From Arctopsyche grandis (Eukaryota; Arthropoda; Insecta; Trichoptera; Hydropsychidae): a stretch of DNA of 64,000 bases. How positions within the stretch are numbered: position 1 is the stretch's first letter; every line of letters begins with the position of its first letter. The DNA lies in assembly GCF_051622035.1 (NCBI RefSeq), contig NC_135366.1:8215001-8279000 (forward strand), in the 5' to 3' direction. Shown here in pieces: positions 50,401 through 59,437 of this stretch. The position numbers were made by a program, and so were the translations under genes. The notes under the pieces are model-generated. The model worked only from the letters and a program-made list of their open reading frames with translations. It did no database searches and was not told where the DNA came from.

Positions 50401-52631
50401 ATTGCAAAACAAACAAATCGATATAATTGCTCCATGACATGTAGTGTTGAAGTCGAGAATATTCTCGTTATTCGCCGAGAATTTTCTTCTTTCTGGGTTG
50501 TAAAACATCTTTAGATGTTTATTAGCTTTTTAGATGATTCTAAAAATTTTTCAGAACCTAATAGGAGTAATAGGACTTTCTAGAATGTCTGAGAGCGTTT
50601 TGAATGACATTTTTTCATTCTGACGACACTGAAACACTACTACCATGAACGTTTTCCGCAAAATTCTCACAGGAATTGCAATGCTTATTAACTCTGGAAG
50701 CAATACATTATACATATTTTTATTGCTTTGGTGAATATATTCCAATGAAATTGTTCCAACTTACTGATTTAATCATTCTTTTAAACTTAAACACACAAGA
50801 TCGTAAGAAAACATTTTATTCATTTCCTCCCTCATCTTTAACGTCCACACGAATTTATCAATTTACTTTCAAAGTTTTCGACGAAATTTTTTAACACAGA
50901 TTTTTTATGAGTTTGGGTATTTTAATTGTTATTTCACATCATTGCGTACTTTTAAAACACATTACATAATATGAAATCGTAAATTTATTAAGTTTAGAAA
51001 CGATAAAAATTGGTAAATAAACAATGCGAGTTACCATTAACACTAAAATTTCAATTGGTTTTTTTTGTTTCCAGATCTATAAATAAGTTGCTTTGAGTTT
51101 TTCTCCGAAATCGAAATCTTTTAACACAAACTACATAATAGGCGTAACATTTCTGTTTTGTTTCGCCAACTGCTCAAAAGTCACATTTGCTTAGCCTCTC
51201 TCTTTACATTTTACATATGAAATGTAAAATGTTAAAAATTATTATTAATTAGGTTTTTGCATTAGTTAATTAATTTTATTCGTGTCTTCCCTCATCTTAC
51301 CGTTCACATGACTTTGCCCATTTTTTGAAATTGCAGCGGAATAGTATAAAAAGCCTTTCAGATGCTCTAAAAAATAATATTATCGAAAATTCTCGGTTTG
51401 GAGAATATTCCCGAGAATTTGACAACACTAAGTACATACGTACATGTATTTGAATTATATGGCTGGGAAATGTAAATCGCAATTAAATTGCCGAAAATGA
51501 AGGGTGCACTTTTTTGTGGTAGTGTGCAGTCATTGCACACAACAAGGACAAACGATCAATGGGCGTGATGACATTGATCGTACATGAGGCCAAAAAGAGA
51601 TAATATTCCAATAATGTCCAATAGTGGTGCACTTCCTATACCCAAGGCCAAAAACGATAATCGGAATTTTCAAGAGGAAAATTCAAAAGAATTTCAAGCG
51701 TAAAATTCAAGGAAAGTTGGAACAAAATTGGCAGGATAAAATTCGAGGAATATATGTATATAGAATAAATATACTTGTAGGATTATATAATACATGAGGA
51801 AAACCAGTTCTAGAACTACATATACACCGAGTTAGGACATCATATACATATATTTCCTTATTTAAATATGATGGATAAAATTTTAAATTTCAAATTAAAG
51901 TAATGTAGTATATCGTAAAATGAAAAGATTTAGAACCGACATAATTAAATACACTTGAAAATAAATAATTAGTTATTTTTGCAAGAATAAAGAAAATCAG
52001 AAATAGTAGTGATATCTATGAAAAATATTTTTAAGCTCATCAAATACTCAAACCAAAGTGGTTTTCATATACATAAAATTATAGACATCTATTATAGATT
52101 TTTCACAACTATCACATTTTCCAGCAAAATTAAAGGCGAAGTTGATTCTCATTGTAAATAACCAAGTGAAGCTAATAAAAAGCTTGTAAAAAGGATTTTA
52201 GCTTTTAAAAAGTACAATACAACGATATTATAATGTATAAATTCACAAATTGTTAAGAAAATTTACCTAATATAGCTCTCAAATGTCCTTCCAGAGTTTG
52301 AAGGACAGTCATTTTGATTTCCTTGACGGTTTTTCCCAAGAACTGTTCTGATGCTGTGCCAAGAAGCTCATCTGCCTTCATAATCTTGCACTGGGCTACT
52401 CCAGTCACCGTCAAAGGGACACCTTGGGCCGTCTCGACACTGTCGCACATCGGGTTTAGGGTCATCACCTACCAAATATAATGAAATCGTTTACAAAAGA
52501 ATATAACAATTAACAAAGAATAAAACGATTAGTTACCTCTAAGGAGAGTCTTTGGACATCGGTTACCAGCCACCACGCCCACGCCCATCCTCCCACAATT
52601 GTTCTTTTTTTTGTAGAACCACAGCAACCAC
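35405..52631 (-). CDS. Flo2: Flotillin-2 (first coding exon not found)
   Basis: Seven exons splice in phase: 52537-52631, 52267-52468, 37925-38157, 37735-37854, 36731-36945, 35710-35893, 35405-35632, giving 424 residues. The first exon seen begins in phase 1 with GGCCGST, the Cys pair used for palmitoylation. The usual first exon (about 17 aa with the myristoylated Gly) is absent downstream to 64 kb. PHB/SPFH domain residues include TVTGVAQCKIM and VREVAAPDVGRMGIEILSFT. The coiled-coil Ala/Glu repeats follow (AEAQLAYELQAAK, EARAAAERIKLIG), then the flotillin tail (PLAKTDEIVIIGGG, LTGVDISKVFSK). The product scaffolds membrane microdomains and forms hetero-oligomers with flotillin-1. A 14-kb intron separates exons 2 and 3 of those seen. 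Confidence 0.95.
37086..37456. mobile_element. Composite Mutator-like element with nested hAT-type MITE
   Basis: The left arm starts GGGTCTACATCACGGCATC and the right arm ends GCGGTGATGGTCACC. It has the same outer layout as 10266-11058 in reverse. The nested MITE (37221-37371) lies at the matching internal point, so the MITE was carried during amplification of the composite. No 9-bp duplication was found at this copy. It sits in a flotillin-2 intron. Confidence 0.65.
37221..37371. mobile_element. hAT-type MITE, CAGTGGCGTGCGG family, intact copy
   Basis: The termini are CAGTGGCATGCGGTGAAATT and TTTTACCGCACGCCACTG, 151 bp. The flanks ATATATAT and ATAAATAT form an imperfect 8-bp duplication. 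The interior holds the GGGAGGAAAAGCCTGTTCCT run seen in the centres of the palindromic elements. Confidence 0.72.
37480..37710 (-). repeat. Unclassified dispersed repeat, copy 2
   Basis: It is the reverse complement of 5205-5430, with about 10% differences by eye. It ends at CTATTGTTACTACGTACATAG beside flotillin-2 exon 37735-37854. No ORF or terminal repeat was identified. Confidence 0.6.
38565..38629 (-). CDS. Candidate alternative first exon of flotillin-2 (single TM, short form)
   Basis: On the minus strand, ATG at 38629 opens a 21-codon reading (MFILYSIPIGLVVGLTIF then NIK) plus AG, followed by a GTAAAC donor. It encodes a hydrophobic helix followed by a basic stop-transfer-like end. 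The phase-2 end fits only flotillin-2 exon 35710-35893 in frame, where Arg is completed and TQTIEEARAAAER follows. Joined to exon 37925-38157 it would shift frame. It could instead belong to an unseen nested gene. Confidence 0.45.
39705..40090. mobile_element. Possible DNA transposon remnant with CAGGGGCxTCATTT ends
   Basis: The left end reads CAGGGGCTTCATTTGGGC. The right end, reversed, reads CGGGGGCGTCATTTCAGC. Both ends carry long C runs on the plus strand. No clear target duplication is found. The right end abuts the hAT-type MITE at 40109. Confidence 0.4.
40109..40450. mobile_element. hAT-type MITE, CAGAGA family, copy 2 (exact 8-bp duplication)
   Basis: It begins CAGAGAAATGTAATATTAAT and ends TTACATCTCTCTG. 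The exact duplication ACCTTAAC is at 40101-40108 and 40451-40458. It is 342 bp, inverted relative to 7059-7415, and long internal runs are identical. It sits about 250 bp from the alternative exon at 40700. Confidence 0.92.
40700..40770 (-). CDS. Candidate alternative first exon of flotillin-2 (single TM, long-range form)
   Basis: On the minus strand, ATG at 40770 opens 23 codons (MSYLWMGAINLGLTVGAT then LAVVK) plus AG and a strong GTGAGT donor. It encodes one hydrophobic helix with a basic end, like the mini-exon at 38565-38629, and ends in the same phase 2. The region just upstream (40771-41400) is clearly more GC-rich than the rest of the intron, as expected for a promoter and 5'UTR. In-frame splicing is possible to flotillin-2 exon 35710-35893. 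Confidence 0.5.
40771..41402. promoter_or_regulatory. GC-rich island, candidate promoter (possibly bidirectional)
   Basis: The block from about 40860 to 41340 is near 50% GC with many CpG, in a 25-35% GC neighbourhood. On the minus side it leads into the ATG mini-exon at 40770. On the plus side a consensus donor GTGAGT occurs at 41402, so a divergent non-coding 5' exon is possible. Overlapping short ORFs on both strands are probably by-products of the base composition. Confidence 0.4.
41595..41834. mobile_element. MITE with exact 8-bp duplication (hAT-like)
   Basis: The terminal inverted repeats begin CATTGATGTATAATACAC on the left. The right end reads GTGTATTATACATCAATG. GACGAGCG is duplicated at 41587-41594 and 41835-41842. 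It is 240 bp. Inside is a repeated GCATGCGCCA motif. It lies next to the GC-rich island. Confidence 0.88.
41893..42273. mobile_element. Palindromic Mutator-like element, exact 9-bp duplication
   Basis: It runs from GGGTCTACGTGACGAGCC to GGCTCGTCACGGAGACCG. GAGTATAAT is duplicated at 41884-41892 and 42274-42282. The arms are nearly perfect inverted repeats over the full 381 bp. The translated Cys/Ser-rich ORFs on both strands are artefacts of the palindrome. Confidence 0.9.
44301..45095 (+). pseudogene. Decayed hAT-like transposase of the TTF-zinc-finger/ZMYM1 type
   Basis: Plus-frame fragments read SLKEHESSPAHFKSM, then INGRIDTNLEKQIDSERRYW, the usual block after a TTF-type zinc finger. Further on, LRLHYYETTLWDKLLQRINA, LSEFIQNTRNEFNEIEKDAN and KENFIINIHNIICDAF match the middle of these proteins. 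Stops and frame changes interrupt it throughout. Termini were not located. Confidence 0.6.
45305..45480 (+). pseudogene. mariner-like transposase C-terminal remnant
   Basis: One frame reads WLPTSCDLTLLDYFLWG, the conserved catalytic-Asp block of mariner transposases. After a frameshift, SLVYADKTETMNDLQAFAAL follows, again as in the family. Stops interrupt it. It is a short orphan fragment. Confidence 0.75.
45588..46000 (+). repeat. Unclassified 415-bp repeat, copy 2
   Basis: It starts near AAGAGGGCTGGACAGCAGCG and ends near GTCGCATTCACTCAATATAT. It is colinear with 56939-57355 and inverted relative to 21985-22400. Confidence 0.75.
48771..49130 (-). mobile_element. Non-autonomous Helitron, second family
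   Basis: On the minus strand it begins TCTATACATATATAAAAATG after A. It ends with the hairpin GGCATTGCAACGCATGCC, then AGGTTCAG and CTAG before T. These are the TC start, 3' hairpin, CTRR end and A/T target of Helitrons. The interior carries CCGTTC-type tandem units (48820-48850). It is 360 bp without coding capacity. Confidence 0.72.
50442..51430. mobile_element. Probable internally deleted DNA transposon (TAGTGTTG ends)
   Basis: The left end reads TAGTGTTGAAGTCGAGAATA and the right end reads GAGAATTTGACAACACTA, which pair with mismatches. Secondary GAGAAT/ATTCTC repeats sit just inside both ends. No target duplication was identified. It may be hAT-like. The interior is AT-rich with no intact ORF. 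Confidence 0.5.
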
Positions 52632-53534
52632 CTGAAATAGAGAAACAACACATTACTTGACAGGAAAATTACAGGAACAGTATTTCGAACATAAATTTAT
52701 TGTGGACATAAACTGTATAAATTTAAAAATACCGCTTCTGAATGTGTAAAATGTGTAATAATAACTTTAAATTAAGAACAATATCATGGTATAATGGAGG
52801 TTAGGTAACGGTTATAAGCTTCCTCTGTGTAATACGTCGAATATTTGTGAGTGACATTATTTCAACGGCAATTATGTTATTAAATAATAATAAAAAAAAC
52901 TAACAATAGTGTGTAGGACGTTTAAGACCCCGTAATTAATTTAAGATTTAATAGAACGAATAAATTTCAAGTTTTGTGAATCGATTGAGAGAGTACGTTG
53001 AATAATATAGTAACTCGTTCCATAAAGTTCTTCACAGTAATGGTGCTGTAATAGTGCAATGAAGGTATAATAAACCACCGTATAGATAATCGGAATAGAA
53101 TATTTTTATTCACCAACGACATTTTAAAATTGGAAGCGTTTTGCATTATGTTATAAAATACATATAATGTGTGATGTCAAAGAAAAATGTCCCATCTCAC
53201 AGAAATATCAAATTGGATTTACAGAATCATCATTATAGCAGAAATTCTGCGTCGATTCGAAAGGGAGTGATAATGTACCTAAGACGAACAAACAAACATA
53301 CATTAAATATATGGAGTTTGAGTCATTCGGATGGTAGAATTTTAGTGGAGAAGACTACAGCAAGATTTGATGGATTTAAATAATAATAATAACTTTTTTT
53401 TCCAGACGCCAGAGAGTATAGTGCAGTCCCCATCGTCCATATAAATAATATTAAATAATAAATACAATAGTATTGAATAATAATAAAAAATAAAGTAGAA
53501 AATATGTAAATAAATAAATAATAATAATAATACG

Positions 53535-54405
53535 AATTTTAATTTATTTACTTATTAAAGGCATAAGGTGGAGTAGTTGCATCCATCGAACATACAATGA
53601 AGAGTGCAGATAAGAAGACGCGGCAGCAAGACGACAATTAGACGAGAAAAATACACGAAGACGTAGAGAGGCCGCTCTCATCTTGAGAATGGCCTCAAAG
53701 TGAGGCACGTGCTCCTTCACGAACATTTGCAACGCGCTGCAACCCCTTGGTAGCCCAAAGAGAGCACGATAGCAGTTGTTATATTGAACATTCATCTTCC
53801 TCATCGTCTTCCACTTGTACATATCTGGTCCCGGTCTCCGTGACGGGCCCGAATGTAAAACGCCCGAAAAAGGAAATATCGGAAGGCAAAGATCGAAAAT
53901 CGAAAAATCAAAAAAAAAGGGTGCATGGTAATCGGTACATACTCACTTAATTTGCGCGAGCAGGATACAACAGGAACAGGCTTTTCCTCCAGTATTAATG
54001 TGCGCGCGCAGAATACGGGAGGAAAAGCCTGTTCCTCTTGTTCCTGTTGTATCCTGCTCGCGCAAATTAAGTGAGTATGTACCGTTTACCATGCATCCTT
54101 TTTTTTGATCTTTCGACTTAAGATCTTTCGATTTTCGATCTTTGCCTTCCGATAATTGCCTTTTTCGGGCGTTTCACATTCGGGCCCGTGAGGTAGACCC
54201 ATCTGGTCCATAGTTCTCCAGTATAGAGGCAAGTACAAAAGGACATAAATAATAGTCTATTAACCTCTATACTGCGGTGGTAAAACCGTCTTGCCAGCTT
54301 ATTTTCCCTTACACAAATAGCTCTCATTTGCCTTTCGATGTCACGGTCATCGTTACTAAAGAAATAGATAGTTACTAAAGAAAACATGCAAAGTGGAAGC
54401 CCCAT
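53535..54405 (-). pseudogene. Non-LTR retrotransposon reverse-transcriptase 3' end, split by a Mutator-like insertion
   Basis: On the minus strand the upstream part reads DDRDIERQMRAICVRENKLA and LLFMSFCTCLYTGELWT. The downstream part reads MNVQYNNCYRALFGLPRGCS. Both are typical of the C-terminal region of LINE-type ORF2. The break between them is the palindromic element at 53832-54200. The frame already differs across the join, so the copy was dead or decayed. An A/T-rich microsatellite-like tail follows at 53385-53545. Confidence 0.8.
53832..54200. mobile_element. Palindromic Mutator-like element inserted in a retrotransposon
   Basis: It runs from CGGTCTCCGTGACGGGCCC to GGGCCCGTGAGGTAGACCC, 369 bp. 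The exact 9-bp duplication ATCTGGTCC is at 53823-53831 and 54201-54209. The host sequence on both sides is one reverse-transcriptase fragment, which confirms the insertion boundaries. Confidence 0.92.
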
Positions 54406-54587
54406 TTATACTGGAATTGTAATCATTCTCAGGTTGTGGACCGCGACCCCCGGTTTTTCGCCCACTGAACTAGCGGTGTAATAAAAGAGACAGAGAAAGA
54501 CTTGCACCTCAGTGAAATTGTTGACGGTCAAGGCTCGGTAAAACTGTGTCAGTCAAGGCAAGTAAGAAATCAGTCGTGCCGGTCGGT

Positions 54588-54707
54588 TCAGTCTGTTGAG
54601 GAAGCACCACGCGAGACTACCACTTCTAACCAAAACCGTTACAGTACACGGTCAAATGTCACTGACATCGGTGGAAAATACACCACGGAAGCATCACTGA
54701 ACATGAC
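54588..54707 (+). promoter_or_regulatory. Candidate promoter and 5'UTR exon of the GMC gene
   Basis: A GC-richer block has several TCAGTC/TCAGTT-type initiator matches (about 54549, 54570 and 54588) and ends at a consensus GTAAGT donor at 54708. The next good plus-strand acceptor before the GMC ATG is at 60708, giving a 5'UTR of 60709-60783. The link between them is inference. A short upstream ORF (ATG at 54703) would terminate four codons into the spliced leader. Confidence 0.4.
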
Positions 54708-54894
54708 GTAAGTACCATTAAATATTACGATTAGGATTATGAACCTTTTCATTGCAAACCGAGCTCGGGCGCAGCCTCGACTCGTCTCGAGTGTCACAAT
54801 GAGGATCAAATAAGGACGCGATTTTGTAATTTTTGTAATGATTTCCATAATTGAATTTTCATGGTCGTCTGCGGTGTAATAGTTCAGTTGTATC

Positions 54895-55901
54895 CAGAGA
54901 AAAGTAATAATAATAGAAGGGCCCTTACGAATAAATAATTGTTGTCAATATTACGCGGTACGTTTCTATAAATACGCTACAACGCACGGAATATAATCGG
55001 ATCAATTTACTTATAAAAATGTATCCCAAGTTGTTTATTGTGTGTTTTTGAATTTTTACCGATGCTTGCCCATCTTGCGAGTGATATATTTTATTTTTTT
55101 TATTTTATTTTATTTAAATAGGCACACATACAGAATAAAATATAAATAGAAAGTTGTATAATGAGACAAAAAATAATAATAAACATAAATAAAAATATAA
55201 TATTCCATTTACAGTGAGCACCACATGGTGATTACAAAAAAAAATTACAAAAACATCAAGATTTAAAAAAAAAGAAAAGAAACAGATAAAGAAAAAGATA
55301 CAGATAAAGTAAAAAAGAAAAAGAAAGACTATAAGGGTGAAGAAGCAAATCAACCACATATTATTTTCTTCACCTTTGTCCTAAAAATACTAAAAGAGTC
55401 ACTAAAGACGGCATATACGAACGATTGCACTATTGAAAGAGGTGTTGCTTTGACAAATTGGTGGATAAAAAAGATTTGTGCATCTGGTGAATCGGGCATT
55501 AACGTTAAAATTAATATCGCTTAAAACAGATGTGTCAAGAATACCATTAGCAATCTTATATAAAATTAACAAATCAGAAACCCTTCTACGCTGAGACAAA
55601 TTTGCAATATGGAAAAAAGAAAGTCTGTCATTATAAGACGATAGCAGTTTTTTAAGACCAGTCTTATAGGATAAATGGCGCAAAAAACGCTTCTGGATTG
55701 TTTCTAAATGCTCAATGTGAGTTTGGTAATAGGGAGACCATATGATTGATAACAAACAGAGAAGTTTTTATCGGACATACGTCGAGCACCAAGCATCAAA
55801 TACGATTGATGCTAACATTATTTAGGAATGTCTGTGGACAATCGTCACTTGACAGTAAATATGACGCCTAAAGCCACTTCTATTAATATAACATTTCTCT
55901 G
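54895..55901. mobile_element. hAT-type MITE, CAGAGA family, copy 3, interrupted by a retrotransposon
   Basis: It begins CAGAGAAAAGTAATAATAAT and ends AATATAACATTTCTCTG. The exact duplication GTTGTATC is at 54887-54894 and 55902-55909. Without the insert at 55087-55746 it has the length and sequence of 7059-7415. Confidence 0.9.
55087..55746 (-). mobile_element. 5'-truncated non-LTR retrotransposon
   Basis: The minus-strand ORF down to 55402 reads IIWSPYYQTHIEHLETIQKR then FLRHLSYKTGL, the end of a Jockey/LINE-type reverse transcriptase, with stop at 55402. The 3' part ends in an A-rich tail (plus-strand T-rich run 55087-55115). TGATA flanks both sides (55082-55086 and 55747-55751), a short target duplication within the MITE sequence. 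Confidence 0.85.
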
Positions 55902-56394
55902 GTTGTATCAGATTGATTTAAAACGCTTCAATAGCGAGACGCTTTGTTATAGCCTGAAAGTATCACATATCGTATGGCAAATATGTATTTTTTTTTATCT
56001 AACCAACCTGCAGCTTAATTGCACATTGAAACTGTATGGAAAATTACATACAGAAATTTAATACAAATTCAAACTTTTTCTATCCTAATATTTCGCCTAC
56101 ACATAGAAAGTGTCGATATAATGAATATGTTCCAATACATAAAAAAAAAAACAACTGAACATCACAAACAAAACTTTGCTATGAATATTTGAGTGGATAT
56201 GTCTATATGTCGAAATTTAAATATTGACATTTTTTTACTTTCACGTGTGTTAAATCTTCAAAAAATTAATTAAATAATTTTTTTTATTAACATTTGAAGC
56301 GTCTAATTTCAAAAATCGATAACTGAATTTTGCACAATAATTTGTAGAAAAACAAATATTTCTTTAACGTATTCTGTTCATTTGAATTATCAAA

Positions 56395-56568
56395 TCTAAT
56401 ATATAATTTCGAAAGAGACTACATATTTGAAGTTTTTTATGAATATTTAAATAAATTTAAATAAAATAAAACTATTCAAATAAATATAATAAAATGTTTA
56501 CTATTAGATAAGCCATGTTTAAGCTGTTTATATTACAAATACCGAGCGAAGCCGGGTAAAACCACTAG
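56395..56568 (+). mobile_element. Non-autonomous Helitron, head-to-tail with a second 5' end
   Basis: It begins TCTAATATATAATTTCGAAA after A and ends CCGAGCGAAGCCGGG, TAAAACCA, CTAG. The next base, 56569, starts TCTTATATATAATTTCGAAA, a second 5' end of the same family with no spacer. It belongs to the same family as 11062-11250 on the minus strand. It is 174 bp. Confidence 0.75.
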
Positions 56569-56711
56569 TCTTATATATAATTTCGAAAGAGACTACGTAT
56601 GTAAGGTTTGGTTGGTAGAATTCGTGACGTTGCTATTTCAGTTCCGATTTCTGTTTCAGTTCCCGATTCCGATTTCAGTCCGGATCTGGATTATTCTTTC
56701 AGTTCCGGTTC

Positions 56712-56839
<128 letters not shown>

Positions 56840-56938
56840 ACCATTCGTTGTGTGTGTAATTCATTTCTGATTAGCTGTCGTTGAGTATTATTTTTTTTTC
56901 GATTCAAATAAATTTAATAAATGAACAAATTAATTTAC

Positions 56939-57355
56939 GAGGGCTGGACACCAGCGCCTTGTCCATACAAACGTATTACACTTCTCCCTTCCTTAATAAT
57001 GGCACTAGAGAAATTATTTTTTAATATGCTATGGATATCCACCATTGGGATGCATCTATCGTTTTATTTTTTTGATTAGTTATTTTTTATAGGAGCTAGG
57101 AGCCATCAAACATCTATAAAATCGCCTCGTTTTTACACCCACGAAAAGAGTCCAGCGTGCTTATTTAACGGTCGATTTTAAAAAAAATAAGAGACACAAA
57201 CATAGAAAATATCTCTCTCATACCGATGATGATTTTTTTTTTTAATTGGTCCAGTTTCGGAGGAGAAAACTGGAGAATACGAAACCTCGATTTTGTCGAT
57301 TTAAAATAGGTATTATCCGGTCGAGGCGCAACTGTCGCATTCACTCAATATATAT
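56939..57355 (+). repeat. Unclassified 415-bp repeat, copy 3
   Basis: It runs from GAGGGCTGGACACCAGCGCC to GTCGCATTCACTCAATATAT, colinear with 45588-46000. No ORF, TIR or target duplication was recognised. Confidence 0.75.
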
Positions 57356-58828
57356 ATCGAAGATATAAAATCTTGTAAATAATACATATACATATGTATC
57401 ATCTCTCGAAATTTTGTTTGATAAATTTATAAAATAAATTAAATAAAACAGAAAATCACGTTTTCCAAATTATGGACATTTTTAGAATTACATTTATACT
57501 GCGAAAATAGTCAAAATCGTAACACTTCGAAGCATGAGTGTGTTATACTTACGCAAATTAAAAATAAGAGTATCGATAAGTCTGTGCACTTTGCGAATAG
57601 GTAAAACGATCTGAAGTTTCTCAATAAGTATGTATGTAGAATGGATTAAGAAACTTCATCGAAAATCTAGAAGCGTAATCGAGTATTCTTGGTATTCGTT
57701 CCAATGACTACAGTAGGAAATATCGATTACGCACATTACCGTTACGAAAATTGAATGTGACTAAAATGGCAAACGGTTCATAATGAATAAAGAACACATC
57801 ACCTAGTGAGCTCAATATGAAAATTCAACACATACTAAATTTAAAGGAAACAAAAATAACATTTCTACATTTGCAGTTTTACCGCGACAATGTGAAAAAG
57901 TTTTAACTGTCCGAATGTCAGGTAGTTTATCACGTGTTTTATGGAATTTTATCGTTGCAAAATTGTATCGTTTGTTGAAACAAAAACGCAGACAGAGAAC
58001 GACTTGGCGAGTTGAAAACGATTCCAGTTAGCACTTTCACGCGTGACTACTTTCATCTTTCACCCAAAGCGAATATTCTAGATGAAAACATTGCATAGTT
58101 AGTAGTTGTCATAAGTGAGGAACGAATGAGTTTGTCGTTTCAACGGTTTTTCGTGAATGGAAGTCAAAAGTCAAAACTTTAAAAAAAGGGGAACAACAGA
58201 AATTATAATACAATATACCTAATGGGTGTGTTAAGGTTTTTCGGCGATAAAATTATAATATAATAGAAGTAGGTTGTGGAATAAATCAAAGAGAAAAAGT
58301 ATATAGGTACATTCCGGAGAAATTTTTTGAATACGACCGCAAAGTCACGTAGACCATAATATATACATACATCAACTTGTATAAATGGGTAAAACTTACA
58401 TACATATATATGTACATGCATATACGTATATACATATGTATTTTTAATATTATTGCATCATTTGATCTTCCTATCAGTACCTACCATTTAAATTTTAAAA
58501 ATAATTTTATCATTTCAAAAAACTTTTCTAAACTACAACATTTAACCTCTTTCGTTTATTAGTAATGTGATAAGGATGGTGATTATATTTGAGTGATCAT
58601 ATGGGGTTTCACTTAAATTATCATTCTCAATTTATTAAAAATTCAATTTAAGCCGATACATTATAGGGGAATATATAATATATTTGGGCCTCGCAGGGAT
58701 GTTTTGTTTTTGGCTGTAGATGCAAGAAATTGCCTACTTTGTATTTTATTATTTGATATTTTTACTTTATCTGCTATGATTATAATGCTACTGTTTTTAT
58801 TTATGATTATGTATAAATGAGTATATAC
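57356..58828. other. Gene-free stretch, nothing recognised
   Basis: AT-rich sequence on the flo-2 intron side of the GMC gene. Only short ORFs without family features are present. Microsatellite-like CATACATATATGTACATG runs occur near 58360-58440. Confidence 0.4.
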
Positions 58829-59429
58829 TAGGGATCCCAAATATTCGTAGACTTCAAATATTCGAATATCGAATAGTAAATCAAGAGCTATTCGAATATT
58901 CGAATATATTCGAAAATTAAAAAAAAAAGGTAATTACATATGTACCAAGCATTAATTTGAGTGAATCATCTTATCATAGTTGCCATTGAATTCCATCTCG
59001 TTTTTACAGCCAATAATAATTTCAATTTTTTATTTTCTTTTTTTATTATGATTTCTTGTAAAAATTTATATTTCGCCGGTGACTTATTAAATATTCGTAT
59101 TACTTTTCTAATGTTTTCTAAAATTTCGTAGAGATTATTATCGATCGAAAAGTGATTTTCTTCAAACATTTCCGTAATTAATGAATAAAAATTCGTTTCT
59201 TCACATGTAGACATTTCATCTTTTTCATTATCTTCATTTTTATCACAATTATCCCCATTATATATTTCATTTTCTTCATAATCGTCATCACTCTTTTCTT
59301 GTTGATTTTGTGTATTTAGTTTATAAAAAAATATATAAACGAATAATATTCGAATAGTTGATGAAATATTCGAATAACGAATGGCTGAAAAATCAGACGA
59401 ATAATTCGAATATTCGATTGGGATCCCTA
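58829..59429 (-). mobile_element. Internally deleted hAT element with transposase remnant
   Basis: The terminal inverted repeats are TAGGGATCCCAAATATTCG and CGATTGGGATCCCTA. GTATATAC is duplicated exactly at 58821-58828 and 59430-59437. The minus-strand ORF encodes an acidic stretch (YEENEIYNGDNCDKNEDNEK), then LYEILENIRKVIRIFNKSPA and LKLLLAVKTRWNSMATMI, which match hAT transposases. The catalytic C-terminal part is missing. The ends are rich in ATTCGAAT repeats. Confidence 0.88.
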
Positions 59430-59437
59430 GTATATAC

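Larger units (their letters stand above)
42283..52266. other. Large flotillin-2 intron with decayed transposons
   Basis: Apart from the elements listed separately, no exon with family similarity was found. Stretches 42300-44300, 46050-48760 and 49140-50440 hold only short unsupported ORFs. The region 43050-43400 is slightly more GC-rich but no family is recognised. Confidence 0.45.
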
